In this document: positions 32,342-41,280 of the stretch, piece by piece
Numbering within the stretch: position 1 is the first letter of the stretch
Layout of the letters: every line of letters begins with the position of its first letter
From: Actinomarina sp002308095
GTDB taxonomy: Bacteria > Actinomycetota > Acidimicrobiia > Actinomarinales > Actinomarinaceae
NCBI GenBank assembly: GCA_045563135.1
Contig: JBJKUL010000001.1
Span: forward strand, 682,001 to 746,000
Reading direction: 5' to 3'
DNA: 64,000 bases
Notes under the pieces: model-generated
Seen by the model: only the letters and a program-made list of their open reading frames with translations
Told to the model about the DNA's origin: nothing
Database searches by the model: none
Translations under genes and position numbers: made by a program

Positions 32342-32347
32342 TATATT
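32342..32347 (+). promoter_or_regulatory. Putative -10 element of the APH-family gene, leaderless type
   Basis: TATATT five bases before the ATG at 32353 (an overlapping TAATAT gives eight). It supports this start over the GTG at 32323, which would place the promoter inside the gene. Confidence 0.45.
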
Positions 32348-32352
32348 ATTAC

Positions 32353-33369
32353 ATGAATTTTTTCAACGAAACTATTAGAAAATACATTTCTTCTAACCTG
32401 ACTCTAGATAGCAAGTTCACATTTGAACAATTCAAAGTTGGTAGGTCAAATATCACATATAAAATTGAAGATACCAAAAATATTTATGTTTTGAGAAGAC
32501 CTCCATTTGGAGAGAAACTTGAATCTGCTCACAACATGCAAAGAGAATTTAAAATATTAAAAGAATTATATAAATATGGAATAAAAGTACCTAAGCCAAT
32601 CTTTCTTTGTTCAGACAGAACTATCTCTGACGAAGACTTTTACGTAATGGAGTATATTGGTGGTGAAACTATTTCTGACAATGTTATTGCTTCGAAATAC
32701 TCATCAAATGAGAAAAGAAGCATCACAACTTCTTTTGTAAAATCTCTAGTAGAGTTACATGATTTTGATGTATTAAACTCAGACTTAAGTGACCTAGGTA
32801 AACATGAAAAATATGTAGAAAGGCAAATACAGAGATGGAGCAAGCAATTTAATTCACAAAAAATAAGAGATATTGATGATTTAGATCTTGCAACAAAAAT
32901 TTTGATTGAAACCTTACCAACTCAACAAAAAGTTAGCATTGTTCATGGAGACTACAGATTAGACAATGTACGTATTGAAAATAATAAAGTTGCTGCTATT
33001 TTAGATTGGGAATTATGTACTTTGGGTGATCCCTTGGCAGACCTTGGTACAATAATTGCTTCTTGGTCTAATAGTGAAGAGAAAGATACACCTTTCATAT
33101 ACTCACCCTCGTTAAGTGGTGGTTTTTTAAGTCGATCTGAAATACTTTCTATATACGAGTCAAACACATCTCTTGATTTAAAGGATATTGAATTTTATGT
33201 ACGACTATCTTTTTGGAAACATGCCATGATAATGGAAGGCGTCTACGTAAGATATTCCCTCGGTTATTATGGGGATGTGGAAAAAAAAGAAATTGATGCA
33301 TTCGCACAAAGTACTTTAAATTTTGCTAAAAAGGCATCAAATATTAACTTATTAAAGGAGATCTTATGA
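32353..33369 (+). CDS. APH-family kinase, probable partner of the ACAD10/11-type dehydrogenase
   Basis: A 338-residue aminoglycoside phosphotransferase-fold kinase. It has FKVGRSNITYKIEDTKNIYV for the nucleotide loop, YVLRRPPFGE with the ATP-binding Lys/Arg region, the catalytic loop IVHGDYRLDNVRIEN, and the metal motif AAILDWELCTLGDPLADLG. This subgroup matches the N-terminal kinase domain of ACAD10/11 and Pseudomonas LvaA, which phosphorylates the 4-hydroxyl of 4-hydroxyacyl-CoA so that the dehydrogenase partner can eliminate phosphate. The divergent neighbour is such a dehydrogenase. It overlaps the MaoC gene by four bases. Confidence 0.82.
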   Translation: MNFFNETIRKYISSNLTLDSKFTFEQFKVGRSNITYKIEDTKNIYVLRRPPFGEKLESAHNMQREFKILKELYKYGIKVPKPIFLCSDRTISDEDFYVMEYIGGETISDNVIASKYSSNEKRSITTSFVKSLVELHDFDVLNSDLSDLGKHEKYVERQIQRWSKQFNSQKIRDIDDLDLATKILIETLPTQQKVSIVHGDYRLDNVRIENNKVAAILDWELCTLGDPLADLGTIIASWSNSEEKDTPFIYSPSLSGGFLSRSEILSIYESNTSLDLKDIEFYVRLSFWKHAMIMEGVYVRYSLGYYGDVEKKEIDAFAQSTLNFAKKASNINLLKEIL

Positions 33370-33833
33370 AAGTTATTCCAGCTACTGAACTAGAAAATCA
33401 TATTGGGGAAGAAATTGGTGTTTCTGAGTGGATAGAAGTATCTCAGGATAGAATAAACCAGTTTGCCGATGCAACTAACGATCACCAATTTATACATGTT
33501 GATCCTGAACTTGCAAAATCTGCTCCAACTCCCTGGGAAACTACTATCGCACATGGATTCCTAACATTGAGTCTTGTTTCCTATATGTCAGCTACATCTG
33601 GTTTCATGCCTGCTGATATGCAAACAGCAGTGAATTACGGTCTTGATAAAGTGAGGTTTATGGAAGCTGTCCCTGTTGACAGCAAAATTAGAGGAAGATT
33701 TGTACTTACTGATGCACAGTACAAAAAAAATGGTAGGTGGCTAGTTAAAACAACGGCTTCTATCGAGATTGAAGGATTTGATAAACCTGCAGCAATTGTT
33801 GAGGCGTTGACATTATACATAGTGAAAGAATAG
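33366..33833 (+). CDS. MaoC-family (R)-enoyl-CoA hydratase
   Basis: A 155-residue hot-dog-fold MaoC dehydratase that adds water to 2-enoyl-CoA. The hydratase 2 motif is visible as FADATNDHQFIHVDPELA (catalytic Asp and His) followed by TIAHGFLTLSL. The product of this family is usually the (R)-3-hydroxyacyl-CoA. It is coupled to the APH-family kinase by a four-base overlap and followed by a thiolase with its own AGGAG site, so it fits a beta-oxidation-like segment. Confidence 0.9.
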   Translation: MKVIPATELENHIGEEIGVSEWIEVSQDRINQFADATNDHQFIHVDPELAKSAPTPWETTIAHGFLTLSLVSYMSATSGFMPADMQTAVNYGLDKVRFMEAVPVDSKIRGRFVLTDAQYKKNGRWLVKTTASIEIEGFDKPAAIVEALTLYIVKE

Positions 33834-33857
33834 ATTAAATAATTTAAGGAGAAATTT

Positions 33858-35036
33858 ATGAGAGAAGCAGTAATTGTATCAGCAGCAAGGACACCCATTG
33901 GTAAAGCTTACAGAGGAGCTTACAATAATACGGGTGCCCCTACATTAGGTTCTTATTCTATAAAAGAAGCCATCTCTAGGGCTGGAATAGATTCAGATGA
34001 GGTAGAAGATGTTGTCATGGGTTGTGCTCAGCAACAAGGAACTCAAGCCCTTAATATAGGAAGATTAAGTGGTATGGCTGCTGGACTTCCAGATACAGTT
34101 CCAGGCATGACTATAGATCGACAATGTTCTTCTGGGCTGATGGCAATTGCAACTGGAGCAAAGCAAATTATCACAGACAATATGGATGTTGTTGTAGCTG
34201 GAGGTATTGAATCAATATCTCTGGTACAAACAGCTGATTTTAGACTAGATGCTGATCCACTAGTCCTAGATATGCAGCAACATGCGTATATGCCAATGAT
34301 TGAAACTGCAGATCATGTTGCAGAAAAATATAATGTAACAAGAGAAGCTCAAGATGAATATTCATTAGAGAGTCAAATGAGAACAGCAGCTGCACAGGAT
34401 GCTGGTAAATTCGATGATGAAATTATCACAACTTCATCAACAAAATTAGTAAAAAATAAAGAAACTGGTGAAATAACAGAAGAGATAGTTGAACTTACAA
34501 AAGATGAGGGAAATAGGCCTGAAACTACACTAGAAGGGCTTTCCTCTCTCCCTGCAGTGTATGGTGAAGGTAAGTTTATTTCAGCAGGTAACGCTTCTCA
34601 ATTATCTGATGGATCTGCATCTGTAGTTCTTATGGAAGCAAAAAAAGCTGAGGAAAAGGGTTTAAATCCACTTGGATATTATAGAGGTATGACTGTTTCT
34701 GCACTGGCTCCTGAAGAAATGGGTATTGGTCCGGTTTTAGCTGTTCCAAACTTGTTAAATAAGTTTAATTTATCAATTGAAGATATTGGTCTTTGGGAAT
34801 TAAATGAGGCATTTGCAGTCCAGGCTCTATATTGCAGGGATGAACTAGGCATAGACCCAAGTATCTATAATGTAAATGGTGGTTCAATCTCAATAGGTCA
34901 TCCTTATGGTATGACTGGTGCAAGAATGACTATGCATGCACTCATTGAGGGTAAAAGAAGAAATGCAAAGTTTGTTGTTGTCACTATGTGTGTAGGTGGT
35001 GGAATGGGTGCTGCTGGATTATTTGAGGTAATCTAA
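33858..35036 (+). CDS. Acetyl-CoA acyltransferase (thiolase)
   Basis: A 392-residue degradative-type thiolase that splits 3-ketoacyl-CoA with CoA. The acyl-accepting Cys lies in DRQCSSGLMAI (near residue 92), the active-site His in NVNGGSISIGHPYGMTGARM, and the second Cys in CVGGGMGAAG close to the C-terminus. A clear AAGGAG site seven to eight bases before the ATG indicates leadered, SD-guided translation. With MaoC upstream and the hydroxyacyl-CoA dehydrogenase nearby it can complete conversion of enoyl-CoA to acetyl-CoA. Confidence 0.95.
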   Translation: MREAVIVSAARTPIGKAYRGAYNNTGAPTLGSYSIKEAISRAGIDSDEVEDVVMGCAQQQGTQALNIGRLSGMAAGLPDTVPGMTIDRQCSSGLMAIATGAKQIITDNMDVVVAGGIESISLVQTADFRLDADPLVLDMQQHAYMPMIETADHVAEKYNVTREAQDEYSLESQMRTAAAQDAGKFDDEIITTSSTKLVKNKETGEITEEIVELTKDEGNRPETTLEGLSSLPAVYGEGKFISAGNASQLSDGSASVVLMEAKKAEEKGLNPLGYYRGMTVSALAPEEMGIGPVLAVPNLLNKFNLSIEDIGLWELNEAFAVQALYCRDELGIDPSIYNVNGGSISIGHPYGMTGARMTMHALIEGKRRNAKFVVVTMCVGGGMGAAGLFEVI

Positions 35037-35100
35037 AGAATCATCAAGATTGTTCTTCAATTAATAATATTTAAGTTTTCAAGAATGCAACTATGACATT

Positions 35101-35106
35101 TATACT
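35101..35106 (+). promoter_or_regulatory. Putative -10 element of the 4-hydroxybutyryl-CoA dehydratase gene
   Basis: TATACT five bases before the ATG at 35112, without a ribosome binding site; a leaderless transcript is expected. Confidence 0.5.
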
Positions 35107-35111
35107 GTTAT

Positions 35112-36566
35112 ATGGAAAAAATAATTGATAAAGAATCTTATTTAAAATCAATCTCTAATAGAAATTTAAAAATATATCTTATGGGAGAGCTTGTAGAAAA
35201 TCCACTTGATCATCCCATTATAAGACCAAGCATCGAAGCAATGGCTGAAACATATGATCTTGCTGTAAGAGAACCACTTTTAGCATCTGTTAAATCTCCA
35301 TATACGGGAGAAAATATAAATAGATTTCTTCATATTGCTGAGAGCTCTGAAGATTTATTTCTTCAAAATAAAATGCAAAGGAAACTCGGTCAATTAACTG
35401 GTACTTGTTTTCAAAGATGTGTAGGGATGGATGCATTTAATGCACTTCACTCAGTAACATATGAAATCGATGAAAAATATAGTACAGAATACCATTCAAA
35501 TTTTGTTAACTTTTTAACTGAAATGCACAGAAGTAATTTAGTTGTTGGAGGTGCAATGACTGATGTAAAAGGTGATAGGTCTAAATTACCTCACGAACAA
35601 GAAGATGAAGACTTATATTTAAGGATTGTTGATAGAAATAAAGATGGTGTATTTGTTAAAGGAGCTAAAGCACATCAGACAGGGTGTATTAACTCTCATT
35701 GGATGGTAGTTATGCCTACCTTGAGATTAACTGATAAAGATAAAGACTATGCAATTGTTGGAGCAATACCTGTAGACGCTGATGGCATAACATACATTTA
35801 TGGAAGACAGTCGTGTGATACTCGAAGCATGGAACCAGGAGAATACGATGTAGGAAATAAATATTTTGCAGGGCAAGAGGCAATGGTGATTTTTGATAAT
35901 GTTTTTATACCTAATAAATATATTTTTATGAATGGAGAATTTGATTTTGCATCAATGCTTGTAGAAAGATTTACAACATATCATAGAAGGTCGTACGTTT
36001 GCAAGGCAGGTGTTGGAGATGTCCTAATAGGAGCAGCAGCTACCATTGCTGAATACAATGGTGTTGAAGAGGCATCTCATATTAAAGATAAAATAGTTGA
36101 AATGAATAAACTAAACGAAACAATTTATGCGACTGGTATTGCGTCCTCTTTACAGGGAAATATTACAAAATCTGGAAATTTTATTAATGATGATTTACTT
36201 GCAAATGTTTGTAAGCAACACGTTACGAAAGAAACATTTGAAATTGGTAGAATTGCTCAGGATTTAGCAGGAGGGTTAGTTGGCTCTATGCCTTCTGGAA
36301 TAGATTTTAACGAAGGTGCCATGTCAGAGGATTTAAAAAAATATTTAAAAGGAAAAAAAGATATCAACTCTGAAGATAGAGTTAAAATTTTACGTTTAAT
36401 TGAGAATATGACTCTTGGCAGGAATGCGGTAGCCTACCTTACAGAATCCCTTCACGGCGCTGGCTCACCTCAAGCACAAAGAGTTCAAATCCGAAGGGGT
36501 GTTGATATGGAGAAAAAGAAAGAATTTGCTAAAAAATTATCTGGTGTGACCGAAAGGAAGAAGTAA
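35112..36566 (+). CDS. abfD: 4-hydroxybutyryl-CoA dehydratase-like [4Fe-4S] flavoprotein
   Basis: A 484-residue member of the 4-hydroxybutyryl-CoA dehydratase branch of the HpaB family; the enzyme converts 4-hydroxybutyryl-CoA to crotonyl-CoA through a radical mechanism. TGTCFQRCVGMDAFN places Cys99 and Cys103 exactly where the Clostridium enzyme has its first two cluster ligands, and AKAHQTG gives Thr190. The other two ligands lie in YHRRSYVCKAGVGD: His291 and Cys297, one residue closer together than the His292/Cys299 spacing I recall for AbfD. ESLHGAGSPQAQR near the C-terminus is also conserved. It is one base coupled to the next oxidoreductase gene. Confidence 0.85.
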   Translation: MEKIIDKESYLKSISNRNLKIYLMGELVENPLDHPIIRPSIEAMAETYDLAVREPLLASVKSPYTGENINRFLHIAESSEDLFLQNKMQRKLGQLTGTCFQRCVGMDAFNALHSVTYEIDEKYSTEYHSNFVNFLTEMHRSNLVVGGAMTDVKGDRSKLPHEQEDEDLYLRIVDRNKDGVFVKGAKAHQTGCINSHWMVVMPTLRLTDKDKDYAIVGAIPVDADGITYIYGRQSCDTRSMEPGEYDVGNKYFAGQEAMVIFDNVFIPNKYIFMNGEFDFASMLVERFTTYHRRSYVCKAGVGDVLIGAAATIAEYNGVEEASHIKDKIVEMNKLNETIYATGIASSLQGNITKSGNFINDDLLANVCKQHVTKETFEIGRIAQDLAGGLVGSMPSGIDFNEGAMSEDLKKYLKGKKDINSEDRVKILRLIENMTLGRNAVAYLTESLHGAGSPQAQRVQIRRGVDMEKKKEFAKKLSGVTERKK

Positions 36567-37537
36567 TGAAATCAATTGTCTGTACTGAATTAGGAAATCC
36601 AGAATTACTTGAGATTATGGATGTACAGATACCTGTACCATCTAAAGATGAAGTTTTAGTTAAAGTAGAAGCAGCAGGAGTTAATTATCCGGATGCACTG
36701 CTTGTTCAAGGACGTTATCAAGTTGTAGTAGATCCACCTTTTACGCCAGGAAATGAAATATGTGGGTATATTGAAGAGGTTGGAGAAAATGTAAATCTTT
36801 CAAAAGGCACAAAAGTTATAGGGCTACCTGAAATTGGTGGTTTTTCAGAATATGTAACTATAAATAAAAATCTTGTGATTCCTATTTCTGATTCAATAAG
36901 TTCTACAGTCGGGGCAAGTCTTCCAATAAACTATGGAACAACTTACTATGCTCTAAAAAGACGTGCAAAAGTTACAAGTGGTGAATCCTTATTAATTTTA
37001 GGTGGTTCTGGTGGGATTGGAACAGCTTCAATTCAGCTAGGAAATATTTTAGGATTAGACACTATTGCTGCTGTTGGTTCAGACGAAAAAGAAGAATATG
37101 TTAAAAATGTGGGTGCGAATCATGTTATAAGATACGATAAACAAGATTTAAAAAATACAGCAAAAGAGATTACAAACGGAAATGGGGTTGATGTCGTAGT
37201 TGATCCCGTTGGCGGGAATGTAAGTGAAGAAGCTCTACGTGCAACTGCATGGAATGGAAGACTTCTTGTAATTGGCTTTGCTCAAGGCGAGATTCCGAAA
37301 ATACCACTAAATATCACCCTAGTAAAGGGTGTATCCATTGTAGGAGTTTGGTGGGGTCGCTGGACCAAAACATCTCCAAATGAAACGGCAGAAGACTTTA
37401 AAGAATTGATAGAATTTATTGATAGTGGGAAATTAGATATTGAGCCTAAAAATGTATACAGCCTAGAAGAAACTTCCATAGCAATGAACAATTTTTTAAA
37501 TAGAAAAAATATTGGTAAAACTGTAATCGAGTTTTAA
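36566..37537 (+). CDS. Zinc-free MDR / NADPH:quinone reductase-like oxidoreductase
   Basis: A 323-residue medium-chain dehydrogenase/reductase of the quinone oxidoreductase group. The N-terminal GroES-like domain has VKVEAAGVNYPDALLVQGRY and PFTPGNEICGYIEEVG; the NADP fold has LLILGGSGGIGTASIQLGN. No catalytic-zinc ligand set is seen. Such proteins reduce enones, quinones or enoyl-CoA esters. The one-base TAATG coupling to the AbfD-like gene suggests a substrate in the same pathway, perhaps a crotonyl-CoA-type compound, but this is inference. It abuts the convergent nfu gene with no spacer. Confidence 0.85.
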   Translation: MKSIVCTELGNPELLEIMDVQIPVPSKDEVLVKVEAAGVNYPDALLVQGRYQVVVDPPFTPGNEICGYIEEVGENVNLSKGTKVIGLPEIGGFSEYVTINKNLVIPISDSISSTVGASLPINYGTTYYALKRRAKVTSGESLLILGGSGGIGTASIQLGNILGLDTIAAVGSDEKEEYVKNVGANHVIRYDKQDLKNTAKEITNGNGVDVVVDPVGGNVSEEALRATAWNGRLLVIGFAQGEIPKIPLNITLVKGVSIVGVWWGRWTKTSPNETAEDFKELIEFIDSGKLDIEPKNVYSLEETSIAMNNFLNRKNIGKTVIEF

Positions 37538-38170
37538 TTATTTTTTAGAAGCCTCAAAGTAGGGATTGCTGCCGGATGCATGATCAGTAGCATCAATAAT
37601 ATTTCCAATTTCAGGTATTGCTTGTCTTAAAGAGGTTTCAATACCCTGTGTTAAAGTAACTTGTGCCATGCCACATCCCTGACACCCTCCTCCAAGCTTT
37701 AAGTAAATGTCTTGCCCTTCAACACCTACAAGTTGAGCTACCCCACCGTGTGAAGCTATTGCAGGGTTTATCTGTGTTTCAAGAACAGTTTTAACTTTTT
37801 CAGCTAATTCCCCTGTTAGTTCAGGGAGGTCTTCAGGATTACCAAATATTTCAGGACTTGGTGTATTAGGATTATCCATAGTCAGTCCTGGTGAAGCCGG
37901 ATCGTCTGAGAGCTCTAATTTGGCATTATTAAACTTATCTAAATCTTTAGAAGCTATGATCACAGTAAGTTCACCAAAATCTATTCGGGTGTCGTCTGAT
38001 CTAGCTTGTTCTAAGTCAAGGAAACTTAAGTCATAGGTGTATTGATTACCTTGAACTCCATCTATTTGCAAGAACAACGCATATTCATTATCACCTGGTT
38101 CTTGTTCTTTAATTTCAAGTATTTTACTAACTGCTTCCGCGCCAATATCAAATTTAAATTTATCTGTCAT
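37538..38170 (-). CDS. NfuA-type Fe-S cluster carrier
   Basis: A 210-residue protein with a degenerate A-type (IscA-like) N-terminal domain (about 1-105) and a C-terminal NifU domain with VEGQDIYLKLGGGCQGCGMA, whose CxxC binds a [4Fe-4S] cluster at a dimer interface. NfuA-type carriers deliver clusters to client enzymes; the AbfD-like enzyme and the RecB-family nuclease in this window are possible clients. Between the domains is a Pro-rich linker (NPNTPSPEIFGNPEDLPE). A single gene, convergent with the oxidoreductase. Confidence 0.9.
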   Translation of the reverse strand: MTDKFKFDIGAEAVSKILEIKEQEPGDNEYALFLQIDGVQGNQYTYDLSFLDLEQARSDDTRIDFGELTVIIASKDLDKFNNAKLELSDDPASPGLTMDNPNTPSPEIFGNPEDLPELTGELAEKVKTVLETQINPAIASHGGVAQLVGVEGQDIYLKLGGGCQGCGMAQVTLTQGIETSLRQAIPEIGNIIDATDHASGSNPYFEASKK

Positions 38171-38196
38171 ATAATTAATAATAGTAAAACTGTGAA

Positions 38197-38202
38197 TAGT
38201 GT
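38197..38202 (+). promoter_or_regulatory. Putative -10 element of the ATP-grasp gene, leaderless type
   Basis: TAGTGT six bases before the ATG at 38209; no ribosome binding site. Confidence 0.45.
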
Positions 38203-38208
38203 AAATAA

Positions 38209-39393
38209 ATGAAAAAAGTATTACTGGTCATTCCAGAAAATAGTTATAAATCAAATGATTTTGTAACTGCAGCTAAAAAACTTGGATTACCCTTTTCTAT
38301 AATTACTGATAGCCAACAAGTATCAGCAGAGTTTACTGATAACATTTTTATTGTTAACTTCAAAGATAATATTACAAAAGAACTTCTTAATGAATTGAGT
38401 GATATTACCCATGTACTACCTGTTGATCACACTTCTCTTATTTATGCTTCAAAATTAAGAGATGCCCTTGAAGTTGTTGGAAATACGGAAATTTCTGTAG
38501 AAGCAGCAATGGATAAATATATTTCAAGAAATGTTTTTAACACAGTTTCTCATATAAAAATTAAGCACAACTATGTAAATTCCATAGAGGATATACATAA
38601 ATTTTTAGCAGATATTGATATAGCAGTTCTTAAGCCAACAAAAGGAACTGCAAGTAACAAAGTTATGAAAATTGAAAAAAATAATTTTCAAAATAAACTG
38701 ATTGAAAATATAATTACCAATTGTTCTGAGGATGAATTTGTAATTGAGGAATTTGTTGAAGGAAGTGAATATGCTTTTGAGGGAATGCTAATTGATTCAA
38801 AACTCTCTAATTTTGTAGTTTTTGATAAACCATTAATATACACTGAACCTTATTTTGAAGAATCCATATATTTAACTCCTAGTAAATTATCAAATGAAAC
38901 TATTGAATTGGTACAAAAACAACTACAAGAAGCTACTAAAAAGTTAGGCCTTGAACATGGACCTATTCATGCAGAATTTAAAATAGTTGATAAAGAAATA
39001 TTTATAATTGAAATTAATCCGCGTATGATAGGTGGGCTTTGTTCTAGGTGTTTGAATTTTGGATTATTTAAACAATCACAAGAAGAGCTTGTACTATCTT
39101 CATTTCTAAGTAATCAATTTAAAGAATTAGAACTATTAAATAAGTTTGTTGGAGTTTTAATGCTACCAGTTCCAAAAAGCGGAATTTTTAAGTCAATAAA
39201 TAGAGATGAAATATCTTCAATCGAGAATATATCGTCAGTCGAAATTACTGTTTCTGAAAATAGTATTTTAGAAATGCCACCAAATGGTGAAAAATATTTA
39301 GGTTTCGTGTTTTCACAAGGTGAAGATAGTGTTTCAGTTCTTAAAGCTTTAAAGAAATCATTAGATATAGCTTCACCTGTAATTCTTGATTAA
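38209..39393 (+). CDS. ATP-grasp carboxylate-amine ligase, substrate unknown
   Basis: A 394-residue ATP-grasp protein. The N-terminal pre-ATP-grasp domain (1-100) holds MKKVLLVIPENSYKSNDFVT; the ATP-binding part has AVLKPTKGTASNKV and EFVIEEFVEGSEYAFEGML; the metal-binding motif is IHAEFKIVDKEIFIIEINPR followed by MIGG. The C-terminal 100 residues resemble the biotin carboxylase-like or dapdiamide synthetase-like lid. Relatives join an amino acid or amine to a carboxylate. No partner gene reveals the substrate; thiN follows after 22 bases on the same strand. Confidence 0.85.
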   Translation: MKKVLLVIPENSYKSNDFVTAAKKLGLPFSIITDSQQVSAEFTDNIFIVNFKDNITKELLNELSDITHVLPVDHTSLIYASKLRDALEVVGNTEISVEAAMDKYISRNVFNTVSHIKIKHNYVNSIEDIHKFLADIDIAVLKPTKGTASNKVMKIEKNNFQNKLIENIITNCSEDEFVIEEFVEGSEYAFEGMLIDSKLSNFVVFDKPLIYTEPYFEESIYLTPSKLSNETIELVQKQLQEATKKLGLEHGPIHAEFKIVDKEIFIIEINPRMIGGLCSRCLNFGLFKQSQEELVLSSFLSNQFKELELLNKFVGVLMLPVPKSGIFKSINRDEISSIENISSVEITVSENSILEMPPNGEKYLGFVFSQGEDSVSVLKALKKSLDIASPVILD

Positions 39394-39415
39394 AGTATGA
39401 TAATCTTCATTCAAG

Positions 39416-40036
39416 ATGAGTAATATATTAATTTCAATTAACGGTGATTGTACCGTTGAAAGAAATCAACTTAAAAATGAGTATGAGCATATATTTGGTG
39501 TTGATGGTGGCACAGAGTATCTGTACAAATTATTTTTACAACCTACACAAATAATTGGTGACTTTGATTCTATAGATGAAAATACAAAAAAACGTGCAAT
39601 ACGTGACGGAGCTGATATTAATTCCTTTGATCCCGACAAAGATAGAACTGATTTAGAAATAGCTCTCGATGTAGCAAGCAAAAATAAAGGGAAAGATATC
39701 ACAATTATTGGAGGAGAAGGTAATGATATTGATCATTTATTCGGAAACCTTCTAACAATATCATCGTTTCATTCGACTGAGGAAATAATGTGGGTAACTA
39801 AATTAGAAACTATAATTTTTTCAACAAAACAATTTTTTAAAATAAAGAAAAATTCAACTTTTAGCATACTTCCTTTGTCTAGAATTGAAAATTTATCTAT
39901 CAAAGGTGCTAAATGGGATATAGATAATGAAAATATACCCTATGGTTCAACAAGAACTCTAAGAAATAGTGCACTTAGTGAAGAAATATTTATAGAAGCA
40001 AAAAATGGAAAGTTCTGCTTAATAGTGAAAAACTAA
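39416..40036 (+). CDS. thiN: Thiamine pyrophosphokinase
   Basis: A 206-residue enzyme transferring diphosphate from ATP to thiamine, forming the active cofactor directly. The catalytic motifs are IIGDFDSI (metal-binding Asp), DPDKDRTDLEIALD and IIGGEGNDIDHLFGNLL; the C-terminal beta domain includes YGSTRTLRNSAL, where the Ser contacts thiamine. Its presence suggests thiamine uptake. No ribosome binding site is seen; a TAATCT lies nine bases before the ATG. The 3' end overlaps the convergent acyl-CoA dehydrogenase gene by four bases. Confidence 0.9.
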   Translation: MSNILISINGDCTVERNQLKNEYEHIFGVDGGTEYLYKLFLQPTQIIGDFDSIDENTKKRAIRDGADINSFDPDKDRTDLEIALDVASKNKGKDITIIGGEGNDIDHLFGNLLTISSFHSTEEIMWVTKLETIIFSTKQFFKIKKNSTFSILPLSRIENLSIKGAKWDIDNENIPYGSTRTLRNSALSEEIFIEAKNGKFCLIVKN

Positions 40037-41250
40037 GATCTTGGAATATCTTTCCAAGGTTTATCTTTATCAAGTTTTTGTTCACCAGGGAGACCCAGTA
40101 CTCTTTCTGCAATAATATTTCGCATTATTTCAGAAGTTCCACCTTCTATAGAATTAGCCCTTGATCTTAAAAATAGGCTTTGTGTATCCGTAAAACCAAA
40201 TGTATCATTATCAAAATTTAATTCTGGCTGTGTTAGGGCATACCCTCTAGGAAATAGTAAGCCTTCATTACCTAGAAGTTCCATCCCGAACTCATATGAA
40301 GCTTTATTTATTTCTGCTTCATATAATTTGCTAGTTGAGCCTTCAGGTCCAGGTGTACCCTTTTCTCTCATTTCAGAGGCCCTTATATTTGTCAACCTTA
40401 CTGCTTCTTGTTGAATCCATAATTCAATTAATTTGTCTTTCTGTACAGGGTCATCTAGTTCATTATCTTTCCATAACTGTACCAAATGTCCAGGAGCACC
40501 ACTCCCTCTCTCTCTAACATTGCCTCCAATAGCTACTCTCTCATTCATTAATGTAGCCAAAGATACTCTCCAGCCTTCGCCGAGACCTCCAAGAATGTTC
40601 TCTTTGGGAATTTTTGTATCTGTAAAGTAAACTTCGTTGAATTCAGCTTCGCCAGTTATCTGTCTAAGAGGTCTAACCTCAACCCCCTCTGATTCCATAT
40701 CCACAATAAAGAATGTAAGTCCTCTATGTTTCGGTGCTTCAGGATCTGTTCTTGTGACTAGGAGCCCCCATTTTGCTAGATGTCCAAGAGTTGTCCAAAC
40801 TTTTTGACCATTAACAATGTATCCATCTCCATCATCAACGGCCCTTGTGGACAAACTTGCTAGGTCAGAACCTGAACCTGGTTCTGAGAATAATTGGCAC
40901 CAAATTTCTTCAGCAGTAAACATTGGTTTTAAATATTTTTGAATCTGCTCTGGAGTTCCATATTCCATTATTGTAGGTGCACCCATACCTACCCCAAGAA
41001 TGTTTGCAATTCGATTCTGCTGAGAGATTCCTTCATTTCTCAGTTTTTCAGTTATCATCAACTGATACTTTGGATTGAGGCCGAGTCCTCCAGATCCTTC
41101 AGGAAACTGCACCCAAGCTAAACCAAGATCATATTGCTTACCCCAAAAATCTTTAAGATCTTGCCCGTCTTGTCTGAATTCAATAAGTTCTTGTAGTTTA
41201 CTGTTTACTAACTCTTCAGCTTCTAATTGTTTAGTGTCTATTTTTTCCAT
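40033..41250 (-). CDS. Acyl-CoA dehydrogenase (FadE-type)
   Basis: A 405-residue FAD-dependent acyl-CoA dehydrogenase. FAD motif WCQLFSEPGSGSDLASLSTR, GYIVNGQKVWTTLGHLAKWG, and a C-terminal NSIEGGTSEIMRNIIAERVLG are present. Unlike the ACAD10/11-type protein at 31-32 kb it is a classical degradative actinobacterial FadE relative. It is the last gene of a minus-strand run behind the acyl-CoA ligase and the SDR, together covering activation, oxidation and hydroxyacyl oxidation of an unknown acyl chain; electrons would pass to EtfAB. Confidence 0.92.
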   Translation of the reverse strand: MEKIDTKQLEAEELVNSKLQELIEFRQDGQDLKDFWGKQYDLGLAWVQFPEGSGGLGLNPKYQLMITEKLRNEGISQQNRIANILGVGMGAPTIMEYGTPEQIQKYLKPMFTAEEIWCQLFSEPGSGSDLASLSTRAVDDGDGYIVNGQKVWTTLGHLAKWGLLVTRTDPEAPKHRGLTFFIVDMESEGVEVRPLRQITGEAEFNEVYFTDTKIPKENILGGLGEGWRVSLATLMNERVAIGGNVRERGSGAPGHLVQLWKDNELDDPVQKDKLIELWIQQEAVRLTNIRASEMREKGTPGPEGSTSKLYEAEINKASYEFGMELLGNEGLLFPRGYALTQPELNFDNDTFGFTDTQSLFLRSRANSIEGGTSEIMRNIIAERVLGLPGEQKLDKDKPWKDIPRS

Positions 41251-41280
41251 AAAAAATTATACATTCATATACATAATTAG

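Noticed and set aside
32323..32352. Longer start (GTG) for the APH-family kinase
   Set aside because: It would add ten Tyr/Ile-rich residues encoded by the promoter itself; the ATG at 32353 fits the family and the promoter spacing.
35037..35111. Hairpin after the thiolase gene as an intrinsic terminator
   Set aside because: Only an imperfect five-base stem (AAGAA/TTCTT) without a following T-run.
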